Below, piece by piece: positions 35,691 through 43,403 of a stretch of DNA of 64,000 nucleotides. Numbering within the stretch: the stretch's first letter is position 1; every line of letters begins with the position of its first letter. The stretch lies in NCBI RefSeq assembly GCF_013387495.1, contig NZ_JABZEE010000001.1, forward strand, positions 1 to 64,000, given 5' to 3'. Under the pieces are notes generated by a model, which made no database searches, had not been told where the DNA came from, and worked only from the letters and a program-made list of their open reading frames with translations. The DNA is from Streptomyces sp. PKU-EA00015. GTDB taxonomy: Bacteria > Actinomycetota > Actinomycetes > Streptomycetales > Streptomycetaceae. A program made the position numbers and the translations under genes.

Positions 35691-37094
35691 TCAGATGCCG
35701 GGGAGCCCGGTCAGGGCCGCGCCCAGCCCGAGGGCGGCGCAGATACCGAGAGTGCGCAGGACGCTCCAGCGGAGTTTGAAGATCAGCAGCGCCGCTATCA
35801 CGGTGATCGCCAGGGCCGCGGGGCGCAGAGTGGTCAGGTCGGGCAGGGCGATGCGCAGCGGGCCGAAGCTCTTCTCGTCCACGTCTGTGAAGAGGGCGTG
35901 TTCGGCGAAGTAGAGGGCGAGGTTGGCAATGACGCCGACGACGGCGGCGGTGATGCCGGTCAGGGCGGCGGAGATCCTGCGGTTGCCGCGTAGGCGCTCG
36001 ATGTAGGGGGCGCCGAGGAAGATGAACAGGAAGCACGGCACGAAGGTGACCCAGGTGGTGAGCAGGGCCGCGGCCCACGGGTCGAGGGTGCCGGGGTCGC
36101 GGTAGGCGCCGAGGAACGCGACGAACTGAACCACCATGATCAGCGGACCGGGAGTGGTCTCGGCCAGGGCCAGGCCGCTGACCATCTCCTTCGCGCTGAG
36201 CCAGCCGTAGGTCTGCACGGCCTGCTGGGCGACGAAGGCCAGAACCGCGTAGGCGCCCCCGAAGGTGACCAGGGCGGTGCCGGAGAAGAACAGTCCCTGG
36301 GTGGTGAACACGCTCCCAGTGCCAGTCAGCAGGGCGACGGCGGCCACCGGGACGGCCCACAGCAGCAGACCGGCTCCCAGGATGCGCCAGGTGCGGCCAC
36401 GGCTGGGCTGCTCGTGGTGGAGTGCGTCGTCCGGGATCAGCGGCGCAGGCCCGTCACCGGCTCCGTGAGCGGCCGCAGGCTTGAGGGCGTCCGGCTTGTA
36501 GCGGCCGATGAGCCATCCGGCGAGGGCGGCGGCGGCGATGACGATGGGGAACGGCACCGAGAACAGCGCCAGGGCCGCGAAGGAAACGGCGGCGAGGGCG
36601 ATCAGGAGCGGGTGGGTCAGGGAGCGCTTGGCGACCCGGGAGACGGCCTGGACGACGATGGCGACCACCGCGGGCGCAAGGCCGGCGAAGACACCGACGA
36701 GGGCCGTGGTCGAGCCGAAGGCGACGTAGAGGGCGGACAGGGCGAGCAGGGCCAGGACGCCGGGCAGGACGAACAGGGTGCCGGCGATCAGGCCGCCGCG
36801 GGTGCCGTTGAGGAGCCATCCGGTGTAGATGGCGAGCTGCTGGGCCTCGGGACCCGGCAGGAGCATGCAGTAGCTCAGGGCGTGGTTGAACCGCTGCTGG
36901 CCGATCCAGCGTTTGTCCTCCACCAGGGCCCGCTGCATCACCGCGATCTGCCCGGCCGGGCCGCCGAAGGTCTGCCAGGAGATCGCGAACCATGCCCGGG
37001 TCGCCTGCCGCAGCGCAATGACATCGCCACCGGCACGGGCTTGATCGGCTTCGCCCGGGGGGCTCGGGGGCTGGTCGGTGGCGGTCACCGGCAC
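35691..37094 (-). CDS. chrA: Chromate efflux transporter ChrA (two-domain)
   Basis: 467 residues from a GTG at 37094. Two homologous CHR domains are present: the first with FGGPAGQIAVMQ and CMLLPGPEAQQLAIYTG, the second with FGGAYAVLAFVAQQAV and ETTPGPLIMVVQFVAFLGA. About ten to twelve membrane helices are predicted. It exports chromate. It is divergent from the chrB parts across a short region with a 16-bp palindrome, and sits only 37 bp from the left transposon end. Length and both domains are intact. Confidence 0.93.
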   Translation of the reverse strand: MPVTATDQPPSPPGEADQARAGGDVIALRQATRAWFAISWQTFGGPAGQIAVMQRALVEDKRWIGQQRFNHALSYCMLLPGPEAQQLAIYTGWLLNGTRGGLIAGTLFVLPGVLALLALSALYVAFGSTTALVGVFAGLAPAVVAIVVQAVSRVAKRSLTHPLLIALAAVSFAALALFSVPFPIVIAAAALAGWLIGRYKPDALKPAAAHGAGDGPAPLIPDDALHHEQPSRGRTWRILGAGLLLWAVPVAAVALLTGTGSVFTTQGLFFSGTALVTFGGAYAVLAFVAQQAVQTYGWLSAKEMVSGLALAETTPGPLIMVVQFVAFLGAYRDPGTLDPWAAALLTTWVTFVPCFLFIFLGAPYIERLRGNRRISAALTGITAAVVGVIANLALYFAEHALFTDVDEKSFGPLRIALPDLTTLRPAALAITVIAALLIFKLRWSVLRTLGICAALGLGAALTGLPGI

Positions 37095-37185
37095 TCTCTT
37101 TCGTCCTGATGAAGCCGTACGGGACGGCGGTGGCCTGGACGGCCCGGGCGTACGCGACCGGGTTCCGTCACCCCGCCCACTGCTG

Positions 37186-37201
37186 TGTAACCATGGTTAC
37201 A
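37186..37201. promoter_or_regulatory. Palindrome in the chrA/chrB divergent promoter
   Basis: TGTAACCATGGTTACA is a perfect 16-bp palindrome, AT-richer than its surroundings, between chrA (minus) and chrB (plus). It is the best candidate operator for the chromate genes. ChrB itself is a known chromate-responsive repressor in some bacteria; no other regulator gene lies inside the element. Confidence 0.65.
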
Positions 37202-37302
37202 TCAGATTTCGGGTCGTCGGAAGGGAGGCCTCGAGGGATGGACATGAACAGCTCGTTGCAGCCTCGGACCGCGGCCGCAGCAGACCGGCCGGGAAGCCGC
37301 GC

Positions 37303-37788
37303 GTGAATGGGCCCGAGCGGCAGTGGGCGCTGCTCTCCTACCGCCTGCCGCGCGAGCCCTCCACCCCGCGGATCACCGTTTGGCGCAAGCTCAAGCGCCT
37401 CGGAGTCGGACAAATCAGCGACGGCCTGGTCGCTCTGCCCGCAGGCGCCCGCACCCAGGAGCAGCTGGAGTGGATCGCCGAGGAGGTCACCGACTCCGGC
37501 GGCACCGCCACCGTGTGGATCGCCCACCCGGCCGCCGCCGGCCACGAGCAGCAGCTCGTGGAGGACATGACCCAGGCCCGGGCCGCCGAGTACCGGCAGG
37601 TCCTCGCCCAGGCCGAATATGCACGCGACACGGACGACGCCGAACGTCGGCGCGTACTGGCCAAACTGCGCGCCGAACTGCGGCGCATCCAGCGGCGCGA
37701 CTACTTCCCACCGTCCGACCGCCACGCCGCCGAGAGGGCCGTCGAGGCCCTGCATCCCGCCAACACCACGGAAGAGAGCACCCCATGA
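37303..37788 (+). CDS. chrB: Chromate resistance protein ChrB, N-terminal domain protein
   Basis: 161 residues from a GTG at 37303 (GGGAAG upstream). It corresponds to the ChrB N-terminal domain (WALLSYRLPREPSTPRITVWRKLKRLGV, then AGARTQEQLEWIAEEV) and ends in a charged helix (RRIQRRDYFPP). In proteobacterial ChrB this domain is fused to the C-terminal domain; here the latter is the next gene, with overlapping stop/start (ATGA). The basic N-terminal helix pair fits DNA binding, so this part may sense chromate or act as the regulator. Confidence 0.85.
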   Translation: MNGPERQWALLSYRLPREPSTPRITVWRKLKRLGVGQISDGLVALPAGARTQEQLEWIAEEVTDSGGTATVWIAHPAAAGHEQQLVEDMTQARAAEYRQVLAQAEYARDTDDAERRRVLAKLRAELRRIQRRDYFPPSDRHAAERAVEALHPANTTEESTP

Positions 37789-38219
37789 AGTGGGCCACCC
37801 GCGCCGGCATCCACATCGACCGCGCTGCCTGCGCCTGGCTGATCGGCCGCTTCATCGACTCCGAAGCCGAGTTCGTCTTCGTCACCGACCCCGCCCACGT
37901 CCCCGCCGACGCAACACCCTTCGACATGCGCGGCGCCGAACTCGGCCATCACCATGGCGACTGCAGCTTCGAGACCATCCTGCGCGTCCACCGCCTCACC
38001 GACGACCCCGCCCTGCAACGCATCGCGCAGATCGTCCACGAAGCCGACATCGATGACGAGCGCTTCCACGCGCCCGAAGCCCCCGGCCTCGACGTCGTCC
38101 TGCGGGGCCTGTCCATGACCGGCGACGACAGCCACACGATGGCCATCGCCAACCCCGTCTTCGACGGGCTCTACGAGTACTACCAGCGCGCCGCCGCCCT
38201 GGGCCGCGAACCCGCCTGA
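37785..38219 (+). CDS. Chromate resistance protein ChrB, C-terminal domain protein
   Basis: 144 residues from the ATG at 37785, overlapping the chrB N-domain stop by four bases. It matches the ChrB C-terminal domain: WATRAGIHIDRAACAWLIGRFIDSEAEFVFV, the metal-ligand-like ELGHHHGDCSFE, and IAQIVHEADIDD. The His cluster may bind a metal or chromate-linked ligand. The two polypeptides probably act together. Confidence 0.85.
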   Translation: MKWATRAGIHIDRAACAWLIGRFIDSEAEFVFVTDPAHVPADATPFDMRGAELGHHHGDCSFETILRVHRLTDDPALQRIAQIVHEADIDDERFHAPEAPGLDVVLRGLSMTGDDSHTMAIANPVFDGLYEYYQRAAALGREPA

Positions 38220-38350
38220 TCACCGCCCGGGACGGCGCGGCGCCACTGCTCGGAGGTTTGGACGAGTCGGGCTGATGAAGCCGGTGCCTTCTCCCCAAAA
38301 TGGGGCCCTGTCGTAGCGGGGTGGAGCCGCTGCCAGCAAGGATGCCAGCC

Positions 38351-38734
38351 ATGGCCACCGACCAGAACCTCATCACCGCTCGTCCCGCTGGCTCCCTTCC
38401 TCTGGTGTTCGGCGCCGGAGCGGCCATCGGTGTTCTCGGGGGGATGATCGGGCTGGGCGGCGCGGAGTTCCGTCTGCCGCTGCTGATCGGCCTCTTCGGG
38501 TTCGCCGCGCTCTCGGCCGTCATCCTGAACAAGGCGATGAGCCTGGTCGTGGTCCTCATCGCGCTGCCCGCCCGCCTGGCGGCGGTCCCGGCCGCCGAGG
38601 TGGCCGCACGCTGGCCCGTAGCGGTCAACCTGCTGGCCGGCAGACCCCAACGGCATGGGCGCCATGTTCTTCGCCGTGCTCGCCGTGGCCGGGGGTCATC
38701 GACGACGACATGCTCACCTTCGCCGTCGCGCTGA
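38351..38734 (+). pseudogene. Truncated TauE/SafE-family permease
   Basis: Residues 1 to about 97 from the ATG at 38351 match the start of TauE/SafE permeases (LPLVFGAGAAIGVLGGMIGLGGAEFRLPLL, then AVILNKAMSLVVVLIALPARLAAVPAAEVAA). After NLLAG at about 38640 the frame enters unrelated DNA that belongs, in another frame, to a serine recombinase remnant, and it stops at 38734. About two thirds of the permease is missing, so function is unlikely. Full-length relatives recur next to chrA in actinobacteria. Confidence 0.8.
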
Positions 38735-38994
38735 AGAACAAGGGCGTCCCCGTCCCCGAGATCGCGAAGAAGCTGACCATCAAGGCCGGGAAGAACGCGG
38801 GCAAGCACCCCTCGGTGGCCTCGCTCTACCGGGCGCTCGCCGAGGACGAGGACGCCGAGGTGGACGACGGCCTGCCGCTGCGGCCCAAGCCCCTACGCAT
38901 CCGTCGACCCGAGGAGCCGCTCACTCCCGAAGAGATCGACCTGCGAGAACGCCTCCAGGCCCAGCCCCATCCGAACGCGGAGATCCGCAGCTAG
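38642..38994 (+). pseudogene. Serine recombinase (resolvase) remnant
   Basis: Two pieces in different frames read DPNGMGAMFFAVLAVAG and then VIDDDMLTFAVALKNKGVPVPEIAKKLTI...HPSVASLYRALAE, ending at 38994. The second piece is the C-terminal HTH of actinobacterial recombinase-family proteins. The segment normally between them (the ..LDR..IREKT..G..AA..GNHGGRP type helix) is missing, and the catalytic N-terminal domain is gone. It lies 18 bp from the right inverted repeat, where Tn3-family elements often keep their resolvase, so it is probably a relic of the parent transposon. Confidence 0.75.
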
Positions 38995-39012
38995 ATCCCA
39001 TGATCATTCTCA

Positions 39013-39046
39013 GCGCCAACGGCTGTACCGATGTTCCCCAAGGCCG
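39013..39046 (-). repeat. Right terminal inverted repeat of the chromate transposon
   Basis: These 34 bp are the exact reverse complement of 35620-35653, with ATATC immediately outside (39047-39051). Confidence 0.9.
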
Positions 39047-39096
39047 ATATCCGGCCCGGCGCCGGCGGAACACATCACCGCACCCCGTCGTTACGT

Positions 39097-39117
39097 CTAT
39101 ACCCCTCCAGGGTATAG
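39097..39117. promoter_or_regulatory. CsoR operator 3, csoR promoter
   Basis: The palindromic arms CTATACCC and GGGTATAG are separated by five bases, 20 bp before the csoR start. Autoregulation by CsoR is expected. Confidence 0.82.
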
Positions 39118-39137
39118 AGTGAAGGGAAGGGATCGCC

Positions 39138-39419
39138 GTGCACGGCTACACCGCCAACAAGGACGACGTCCTCAAGCGACTGCGCCGCATCGAGGGCCAG
39201 GTGCGGGGTCTTCAGCGCCTGGTCGAGGAGGACACGTACTGTATCGACGTCCTCACACAGGTCAGCGCCACCACCAAGGCGCTGCAGTCCTTCGCCCTGA
39301 CGATGATGGACGACCACCTCCAGTCCTGCGTGGCCGACGCCATCGCGCAGGGCGGCGACCAGGCCCAGGACAAGATCGCCGAAGCGTCCCAGGCGATCGC
39401 TCGCATGGTCCGCTCCTGA
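39138..39419 (+). CDS. csoR: Copper-sensing repressor CsoR
   Basis: 93 residues from a GTG at 39138 (GAAGGGAAGGGA upstream). The all-helical CsoR/RcnR fold is evident (RLRRIEGQVRGLQRLVEEDTYCIDVLTQ). The Cu(I) ligands are Cys35, His60 and Cys64, the exact C-x24-H-x3-C set of CsoR. Copper binding releases DNA. Six operators of matching sequence lie in this island, so this protein is the likely local master switch. Its own operator directly precedes it. Confidence 0.95.
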   Translation: MHGYTANKDDVLKRLRRIEGQVRGLQRLVEEDTYCIDVLTQVSATTKALQSFALTMMDDHLQSCVADAIAQGGDQAQDKIAEASQAIARMVRS

Positions 39420-39459
39420 ACCACCGCAGGGTGTCGGGGCGGCGGTCAGCGCGGGCGGG

Positions 39460-40371
39460 TCAGTGTCCGGTGTTCGTGTGGCCCCCCTGGTGCACGGTGG
39501 TCCAGGTGCGGCCGCCGTCCTTGGACTCGTGGACGGCGTTGTTGCTGTCGGCGGCCAGGAGGTGGTCGGGGCCGGCCGCAGTCAGTACGGCGCCCTGCAC
39601 GCCGGCCGGGAGGCGGCCCCGTTCGGTCCAGGAGGTCCCGTCGCCACCAGTGAGGACCTTGCCGTCCGCGGTGAGGGCGATCAGCTGGCCGGGGACCGGC
39701 TGCTCCACGGCGGCCAGGGCCGGTGTGCCGGGAACCGGCCGGAAGGTGGCGCCGCTGTCGGTGCTGTGCAGCAGCCCGTCGCGGCTGGTCGCCCACACCT
39801 CGTGCGGGGTCCCGGCGTGGGCGGCGAGGTCGCCGGCTGGGATCTTCGCGCGCCGCTCCCACGTGGCGCCGACGTCCTTGCTGGCCCAGACCTGCGAGGT
39901 CTGGCTGTCGAGGCCGTAAAGCATCGGGCCGGCCTGCTGGAGGGAGTGGAAGTCGGCTTCACCTGCGGCGGAGACGGTGGTCCAGGTCGCTCCGGCGTCG
40001 GTGCTGCGGATCAGGCCCAGATGAGGTGAGGTCGCGGCGGGGTCGGTGGGTGAGGGGTGGCCGCTGGCGAGGAAGGAACGCGGGCCGCTGATGGTGAAGC
40101 CCATCGTGTCCTGATAGCGGTCGGCGATCCGTACGGCACCGGCGGGGGTGAGGCGGAAGACGCCGTGGTGCCCGGCGGCGTAGAGAGTGCCGTCGGCCGG
40201 GTCCACGCCGAGACCGTGCAGGTGCCCGGTTCCCGGGTCGGCATCACCGGCCTTGGTCGCGCCGGTCTTGGCCTGCGCGGGCGCGGTGTCGGTGGTCGAG
40301 CAGGCAGTCAGCAGCAGGGCGCCGGCCACCCCGGCGGACGCGAACGCGGACATGCGGAAGCGGATGGTCAT
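39460..40371 (-). CDS. Secreted BNR/Asp-box lipoprotein (F510_1955-type glycosylhydrolase fold)
   Basis: 303 residues. A lipobox (LLLTAC, Cys about 24) marks a lipoprotein. The body is a sialidase-like beta-propeller with Asp-box repeats (STDAGATWTTV, SKDVGATWERR, STDSGATFRPV, SKDGGRTWTTV). Such proteins are often annotated as F510_1955 glycosylhydrolases and accompany copper genes, but no catalytic residues can be assigned, so hydrolase activity is unproven. It faces csoR (stop to stop 40 bp), with DUF305 upstream on the same strand. Confidence 0.8.
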   Translation of the reverse strand: MTIRFRMSAFASAGVAGALLLTACSTTDTAPAQAKTGATKAGDADPGTGHLHGLGVDPADGTLYAAGHHGVFRLTPAGAVRIADRYQDTMGFTISGPRSFLASGHPSPTDPAATSPHLGLIRSTDAGATWTTVSAAGEADFHSLQQAGPMLYGLDSQTSQVWASKDVGATWERRAKIPAGDLAAHAGTPHEVWATSRDGLLHSTDSGATFRPVPGTPALAAVEQPVPGQLIALTADGKVLTGGDGTSWTERGRLPAGVQGAVLTAAGPDHLLAADSNNAVHESKDGGRTWTTVHQGGHTNTGH

Positions 40372-40467
40372 GTGTGAGGTCCAGAACGCTCGAGGGGGGA
40401 GGAAGCTCGTCGGCTCAGGGGGCGGGCAGCTGGCACGGCTGCCCGCCCCTGGGTGTGCTGATGCAGC

Positions 40468-41094
40468 TCAGCTCTTGCCGAGGAGGGTGTTCATCCGGGC
40501 GATCTCGGCGCTCTGGGAGGTGATGATCTGACCGGCCATGTCCTTGGCGGGCTGGTACGTGCCGTCGGCCTGCTCGGTCTTGGCCATGGCCACGGCGCCT
40601 TCGTGGTGCTTGACCATCATCGTCAGGAAGGCGGTGTCGAACGCCTTGCCGGAGGAGGATTCCAGCTGCTTCATCTCCTCGGCCGTCATCATCCCGGACA
40701 TGTCGTGCCCGCCGTGGCCGGCGCCCTCGGCCGGGACCTGCTCGCCCCAGGACGTCAGCCAGCCGGAGAGGGTCTTGATCTCCGGGTCCTGGGCCTTCTT
40801 GATCTCGTCGGCCAGCTTCTTCACCTCGGCCGACTCGGCGCGCGTCGCGGCGAGGTCGGCCATCTCGATGGCCTGACGGTGATGGGGGATCATCCCCTGC
40901 GCGAACGCGATGTCGGCGGCGTTGTGGTCGCCCTGCTGCGCGGGGGCGGAGGCGGACGGCGAAGCGGTGTCGCGCCCGTTGTGGGCCGCGCCGCTGTCAT
41001 TGCCATTGCCGCCGCAGGCGGCGAGGACGAGAGCGGCGGTGGCGGCCGCGGCCACGGCGGTGGCGCGGCGGATCAGGGAACGCTTGCTGGTCAT
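40468..41094 (-). CDS. DUF305 lipoprotein (copper-associated)
   Basis: 208 residues from the ATG at 41094 with AGGAG upstream. A lipobox (LVLAAC, Cys about 27) anchors it outside. The DUF305 four-helix domain has its paired signature motifs: FAQGMIPHHRQAIEMADLA and FLTMMVKHHEGAVAMA, the His pairs being likely metal ligands. A GHGGHDMSGMM segment adds His and Met. DUF305 proteins are common next to copper efflux genes; a copper-binding role outside the membrane is inferred. It probably shares a transcript with the downstream lipoprotein gene (96 bp gap). Confidence 0.87.
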   Translation of the reverse strand: MTSKRSLIRRATAVAAAATAALVLAACGGNGNDSGAAHNGRDTASPSASAPAQQGDHNAADIAFAQGMIPHHRQAIEMADLAATRAESAEVKKLADEIKKAQDPEIKTLSGWLTSWGEQVPAEGAGHGGHDMSGMMTAEEMKQLESSSGKAFDTAFLTMMVKHHEGAVAMAKTEQADGTYQPAKDMAGQIITSQSAEIARMNTLLGKS

Positions 41095-41198
41095 GATGCA
41101 ACTCCTGCTGTGGGGCACGCGCGTGTCAGCGGGCGTGCGGAAGTAGGGCGGGACCGAAGGCTGGCCGGCCCTGCGGGGCCGGGCAGGCCGGGGCCGCT

Positions 41199-41639
41199 CT
41201 ATATGCGCAGGAGTTGCACTTCGCTCAATGACGGTGGTGCCCGTCCGCAGGCGCCGGCGCCGGGGGTGACCCCGTGCGCGAGGACCGCCTCGACTTCGGC
41301 GTGGCCGGGCAGGACCGCGGGGGCAGGCAGAGCGGGGGCGCCGACTGTGCCGGTGGCGGCGCAGGTCGCATCGGCGTGCTCGGCGTGTCCGCCGCCTCTG
41401 CTGCCGGCCGGATCGCCGGCATGGACGCACCCGTCCTGGCACGCGGCATCGCCGGCGATCGCCTCATCGTGGCCGGCGGCAGGCGCGTGGTGGGACGCGG
41501 CCGCCGCGTGTGCGGCTGCGGGCGCGGGTGCTGGCCCCAGGCCGTGCATGGCCGTCAGCCCCGCCAGTACGGCCAGGACAAGGAGCAGGTAGGAGCGCAG
41601 CCCGAAGGGCTTCACCGCTCGCACCACCTGGCCGTCCAT
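41199..41639 (-). CDS. DUF6153-type membrane/secreted protein
   Basis: 146 residues from the ATG at 41639. A single N-terminal hydrophobic helix (LLLVLAVLAGLTAMHGL) is followed by an Ala/His/Cys-rich region and the family-typical C-terminus PPSLSEVQLLRI. Two CsoR operators lie 70-120 bp upstream, so it is likely copper-induced. His and Cys content suggests metal binding at the cell surface, but no activity is known. It lies 104 bp upstream of the DUF305 gene on the same strand. The start is supported by homolog-like length, with a weak ribosome site. Confidence 0.75.
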   Translation of the reverse strand: MDGQVVRAVKPFGLRSYLLLVLAVLAGLTAMHGLGPAPAPAAAHAAAASHHAPAAGHDEAIAGDAACQDGCVHAGDPAGSRGGGHAEHADATCAATGTVGAPALPAPAVLPGHAEVEAVLAHGVTPGAGACGRAPPSLSEVQLLRI

Positions 41640-41707
41640 GTCCGCATCGTAAGCGGCCCCCTTGGCGGGTGGCGAGGCAAGGCCGAAACGACGACCCCTA
41701 TTGAGGA

Positions 41708-41724
41708 ATACCCCTCGGGGGTAT
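41708..41724. promoter_or_regulatory. CsoR operator 4
   Basis: ATACCCCTCGGGGGTAT is a CsoR box in the divergent region, on the DUF6153 side. Confidence 0.85.
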
Positions 41725-41745
41725 AACGTTCGGGCAATCGAAGTC

Positions 41746-41762
41746 ATACCCCCAGGGGGTAT
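41746..41762. promoter_or_regulatory. CsoR operator 5
   Basis: ATACCCCCAGGGGGTAT is a perfect palindrome 38 bp from operator 4 and 33 bp before the MFS start. Two boxes thus control the divergent pair. Confidence 0.88.
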
Positions 41763-41795
41763 GAAGGTCAAGACTACTGTCTTTGGGGAGCGGTC

Positions 41796-43244
41796 ATGGA
41801 AGCCGTCAATCCGCGTCGCTGGTGGGCCCTAGGGGTGCTCGCCGCCGCACAGTTCATGGTGATCATGGACACGTCGATCATCGGCGTGGCGCTGCCCGAG
41901 ATGCAGCGCGACCTGGGGTTTTCCCAGGGTGATCTGCAGTGGGTGTTCAACGCCTACGTCATCGCCTTCGGCGGACTGCTCCTGCTGGGCGGCCGCCTGT
42001 CGGACCTGCTGGGTGCCCGGAAGGTGTTCGTGGCCGGCTGGAGCGTCCTGATCGCCGGCTCCGTCGTCGCCGCGGCCGCGCAGAGCGCGTGGGTGGAGGT
42101 CGCCGGCCGGGCCGTGCAGGGGGTGGGCGGCGCGCTGATCGCACCCGCCTCGATGACCCTGCTGATGATGCTCTTCGGCCACAGCCCCAAGGAGCTGGGC
42201 AAGGCCCTGGCCGTGTACGGCGCGGCCGCTCCGGCCGGCGGCACCGCCGGTGTCTTCCTCGGCGGGGTGTTCACCGAGTGGGCCAGCTGGCCGTGGGTGT
42301 TCATCATCTACATCCCGATCGGCCTCGCCACCCTGCTCGCCACCGGCCTGCTGCCGGCCGTCGCCGCCCGCCGCGGCGGCGGTGTGGACGTCCTGGGCGC
42401 GGCGGCCGTCACCGCCGGGCTCGCGCTCACCGTCTTCACCGTGGTCCGCGCCCCCGAGACCGGCTGGGGAGCACCGCAGACAGTCCTTCAGCTGATCGCA
42501 GGCGCCGCCCTGCTGGTCGTGTTCGTCCTCATCCAGCGGTCCGCGAAGTCGCCCCTGATGCCGCTCGGCATCTGGCGCACTCCGGGACTCGGCGTCTCCA
42601 ACCTGGCGATGGCACTGCTGGGGGCGGCCTGGATCCCGATGTGGTACTTCCTCAACCTCTACCTCCAGCAGGTCCTGGGCTACGGCGCCTTCGCCTCGGG
42701 CGCTGCGCTGCTGCCGATGACCGGCCTGCTGATGGTCTTCATGACCACCGCCAGCGCCCGCCTGCTCGGCCGCTTCGGCCCCAAGCCGCTCATCGCCGGA
42801 GGCCTGCTGGTCCTGGCCGCGGGCCTGGTGTGGCTGTCGGCGGCCCGCCCGAGTGGATCCTTCGTCATCGACGTCCTGCCCGCCTCGCTGGTGGCAGCCC
42901 TGGGCATGGCGCTCGCCTACATCCCGACCCTGATGGCGGCCATGTCCGCCGCCCCGCAGGAGCAGGCCGGCCTCGCCTCGGGAATCGTCAACACCACCTA
43001 CCAGGTCGGCTCCGCCCTCGGCCTCGCCGCCCTGACCGCGCTCGCCACCTCCCAGGGCGCGGGCGCACTCGGTGACCTGCCCGCCCTCACCGACGGGTTC
43101 AGCGCAGCCTTCCTCGCCGCCGCCGGCATCGCCGCCGCGGGCGCCCTGGCCACCCTGGCCCTCATGCGCGGCAAGCCGCAGAGCCCGCCGGCCGAAACCG
43201 CCACCACGGAGGGGGCCGCACAGCCTCAGCACGCCGGCAACTGA
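41796..43244 (+). CDS. MFS transporter, DHA2 family (14 membrane spans)
   Basis: 482 residues from the ATG at 41796 with GGGGAG upstream. The typical DHA2 features are the N-terminal QFMVIMDTSIIGVALPEMQRDLG motif, GGRLSDLLGARKVF (motif A), and about fourteen hydrophobic helices. These pumps usually export drugs or small cations by proton antiport. The unusual point is the pair of CsoR operators in its promoter, which places it in the copper response. Its substrate cannot be told; copper complexes or a metallophore are possibilities. A strong terminator follows. Confidence 0.9.
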   Translation: MEAVNPRRWWALGVLAAAQFMVIMDTSIIGVALPEMQRDLGFSQGDLQWVFNAYVIAFGGLLLLGGRLSDLLGARKVFVAGWSVLIAGSVVAAAAQSAWVEVAGRAVQGVGGALIAPASMTLLMMLFGHSPKELGKALAVYGAAAPAGGTAGVFLGGVFTEWASWPWVFIIYIPIGLATLLATGLLPAVAARRGGGVDVLGAAAVTAGLALTVFTVVRAPETGWGAPQTVLQLIAGAALLVVFVLIQRSAKSPLMPLGIWRTPGLGVSNLAMALLGAAWIPMWYFLNLYLQQVLGYGAFASGAALLPMTGLLMVFMTTASARLLGRFGPKPLIAGGLLVLAAGLVWLSAARPSGSFVIDVLPASLVAALGMALAYIPTLMAAMSAAPQEQAGLASGIVNTTYQVGSALGLAALTALATSQGAGALGDLPALTDGFSAAFLAAAGIAAAGALATLALMRGKPQSPPAETATTEGAAQPQHAGN

Positions 43245-43262
43245 CCAGAAGGAAAGCGAGAG

Positions 43263-43288
43263 GGCCCGCCGATACCCATCGGCGGGCC
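43263..43288 (+). terminator. Terminator of the MFS gene
   Basis: A perfect 11-bp stem (GGCCCGCCGAT / ATCGGCGGGCC) with an ACCC loop starts 18 bp after the stop and is followed by TTCCCC. Confidence 0.88.
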
Positions 43289-43403
43289 TTCCCCATGGCG
43301 GTGCGTAGCGACACAGAAGGATGATGTGATCTTCCTCTCATCGTGGGGTGGGGACGCCTCCTGTTGGCAATTTCGCTTTCAAGCCCGCCTATGGTCGTCA
43401 AGC

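Larger units (their letters stand above)
35615..39051. mobile_element. Non-autonomous Tn3-family-like transposon carrying chromate resistance
   Basis: Perfect 34-bp inverted repeats lie at 35620-35653 and 39013-39046, both reading inward as CGGCCTTGGGGAACATCGG... They are flanked on both sides by ATATC in direct orientation (35615-35619 and 39047-39051), a 5-bp target duplication as made by Tn3-family transposases. The interior (3427 bp with the ends) holds chrA, two chrB parts, a truncated tauE and a truncated serine recombinase. No transposase gene remains, so movement would need a transposase supplied from elsewhere. The insertion separates copA from csoR. Confidence 0.85.

Noticed and set aside
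35620..39046. Interpretation of the inverted repeats as an IS with its own transposase
   Set aside because: No open frame inside resembles a transposase. The genes are chrA, chrB parts, truncated tauE and a resolvase remnant.
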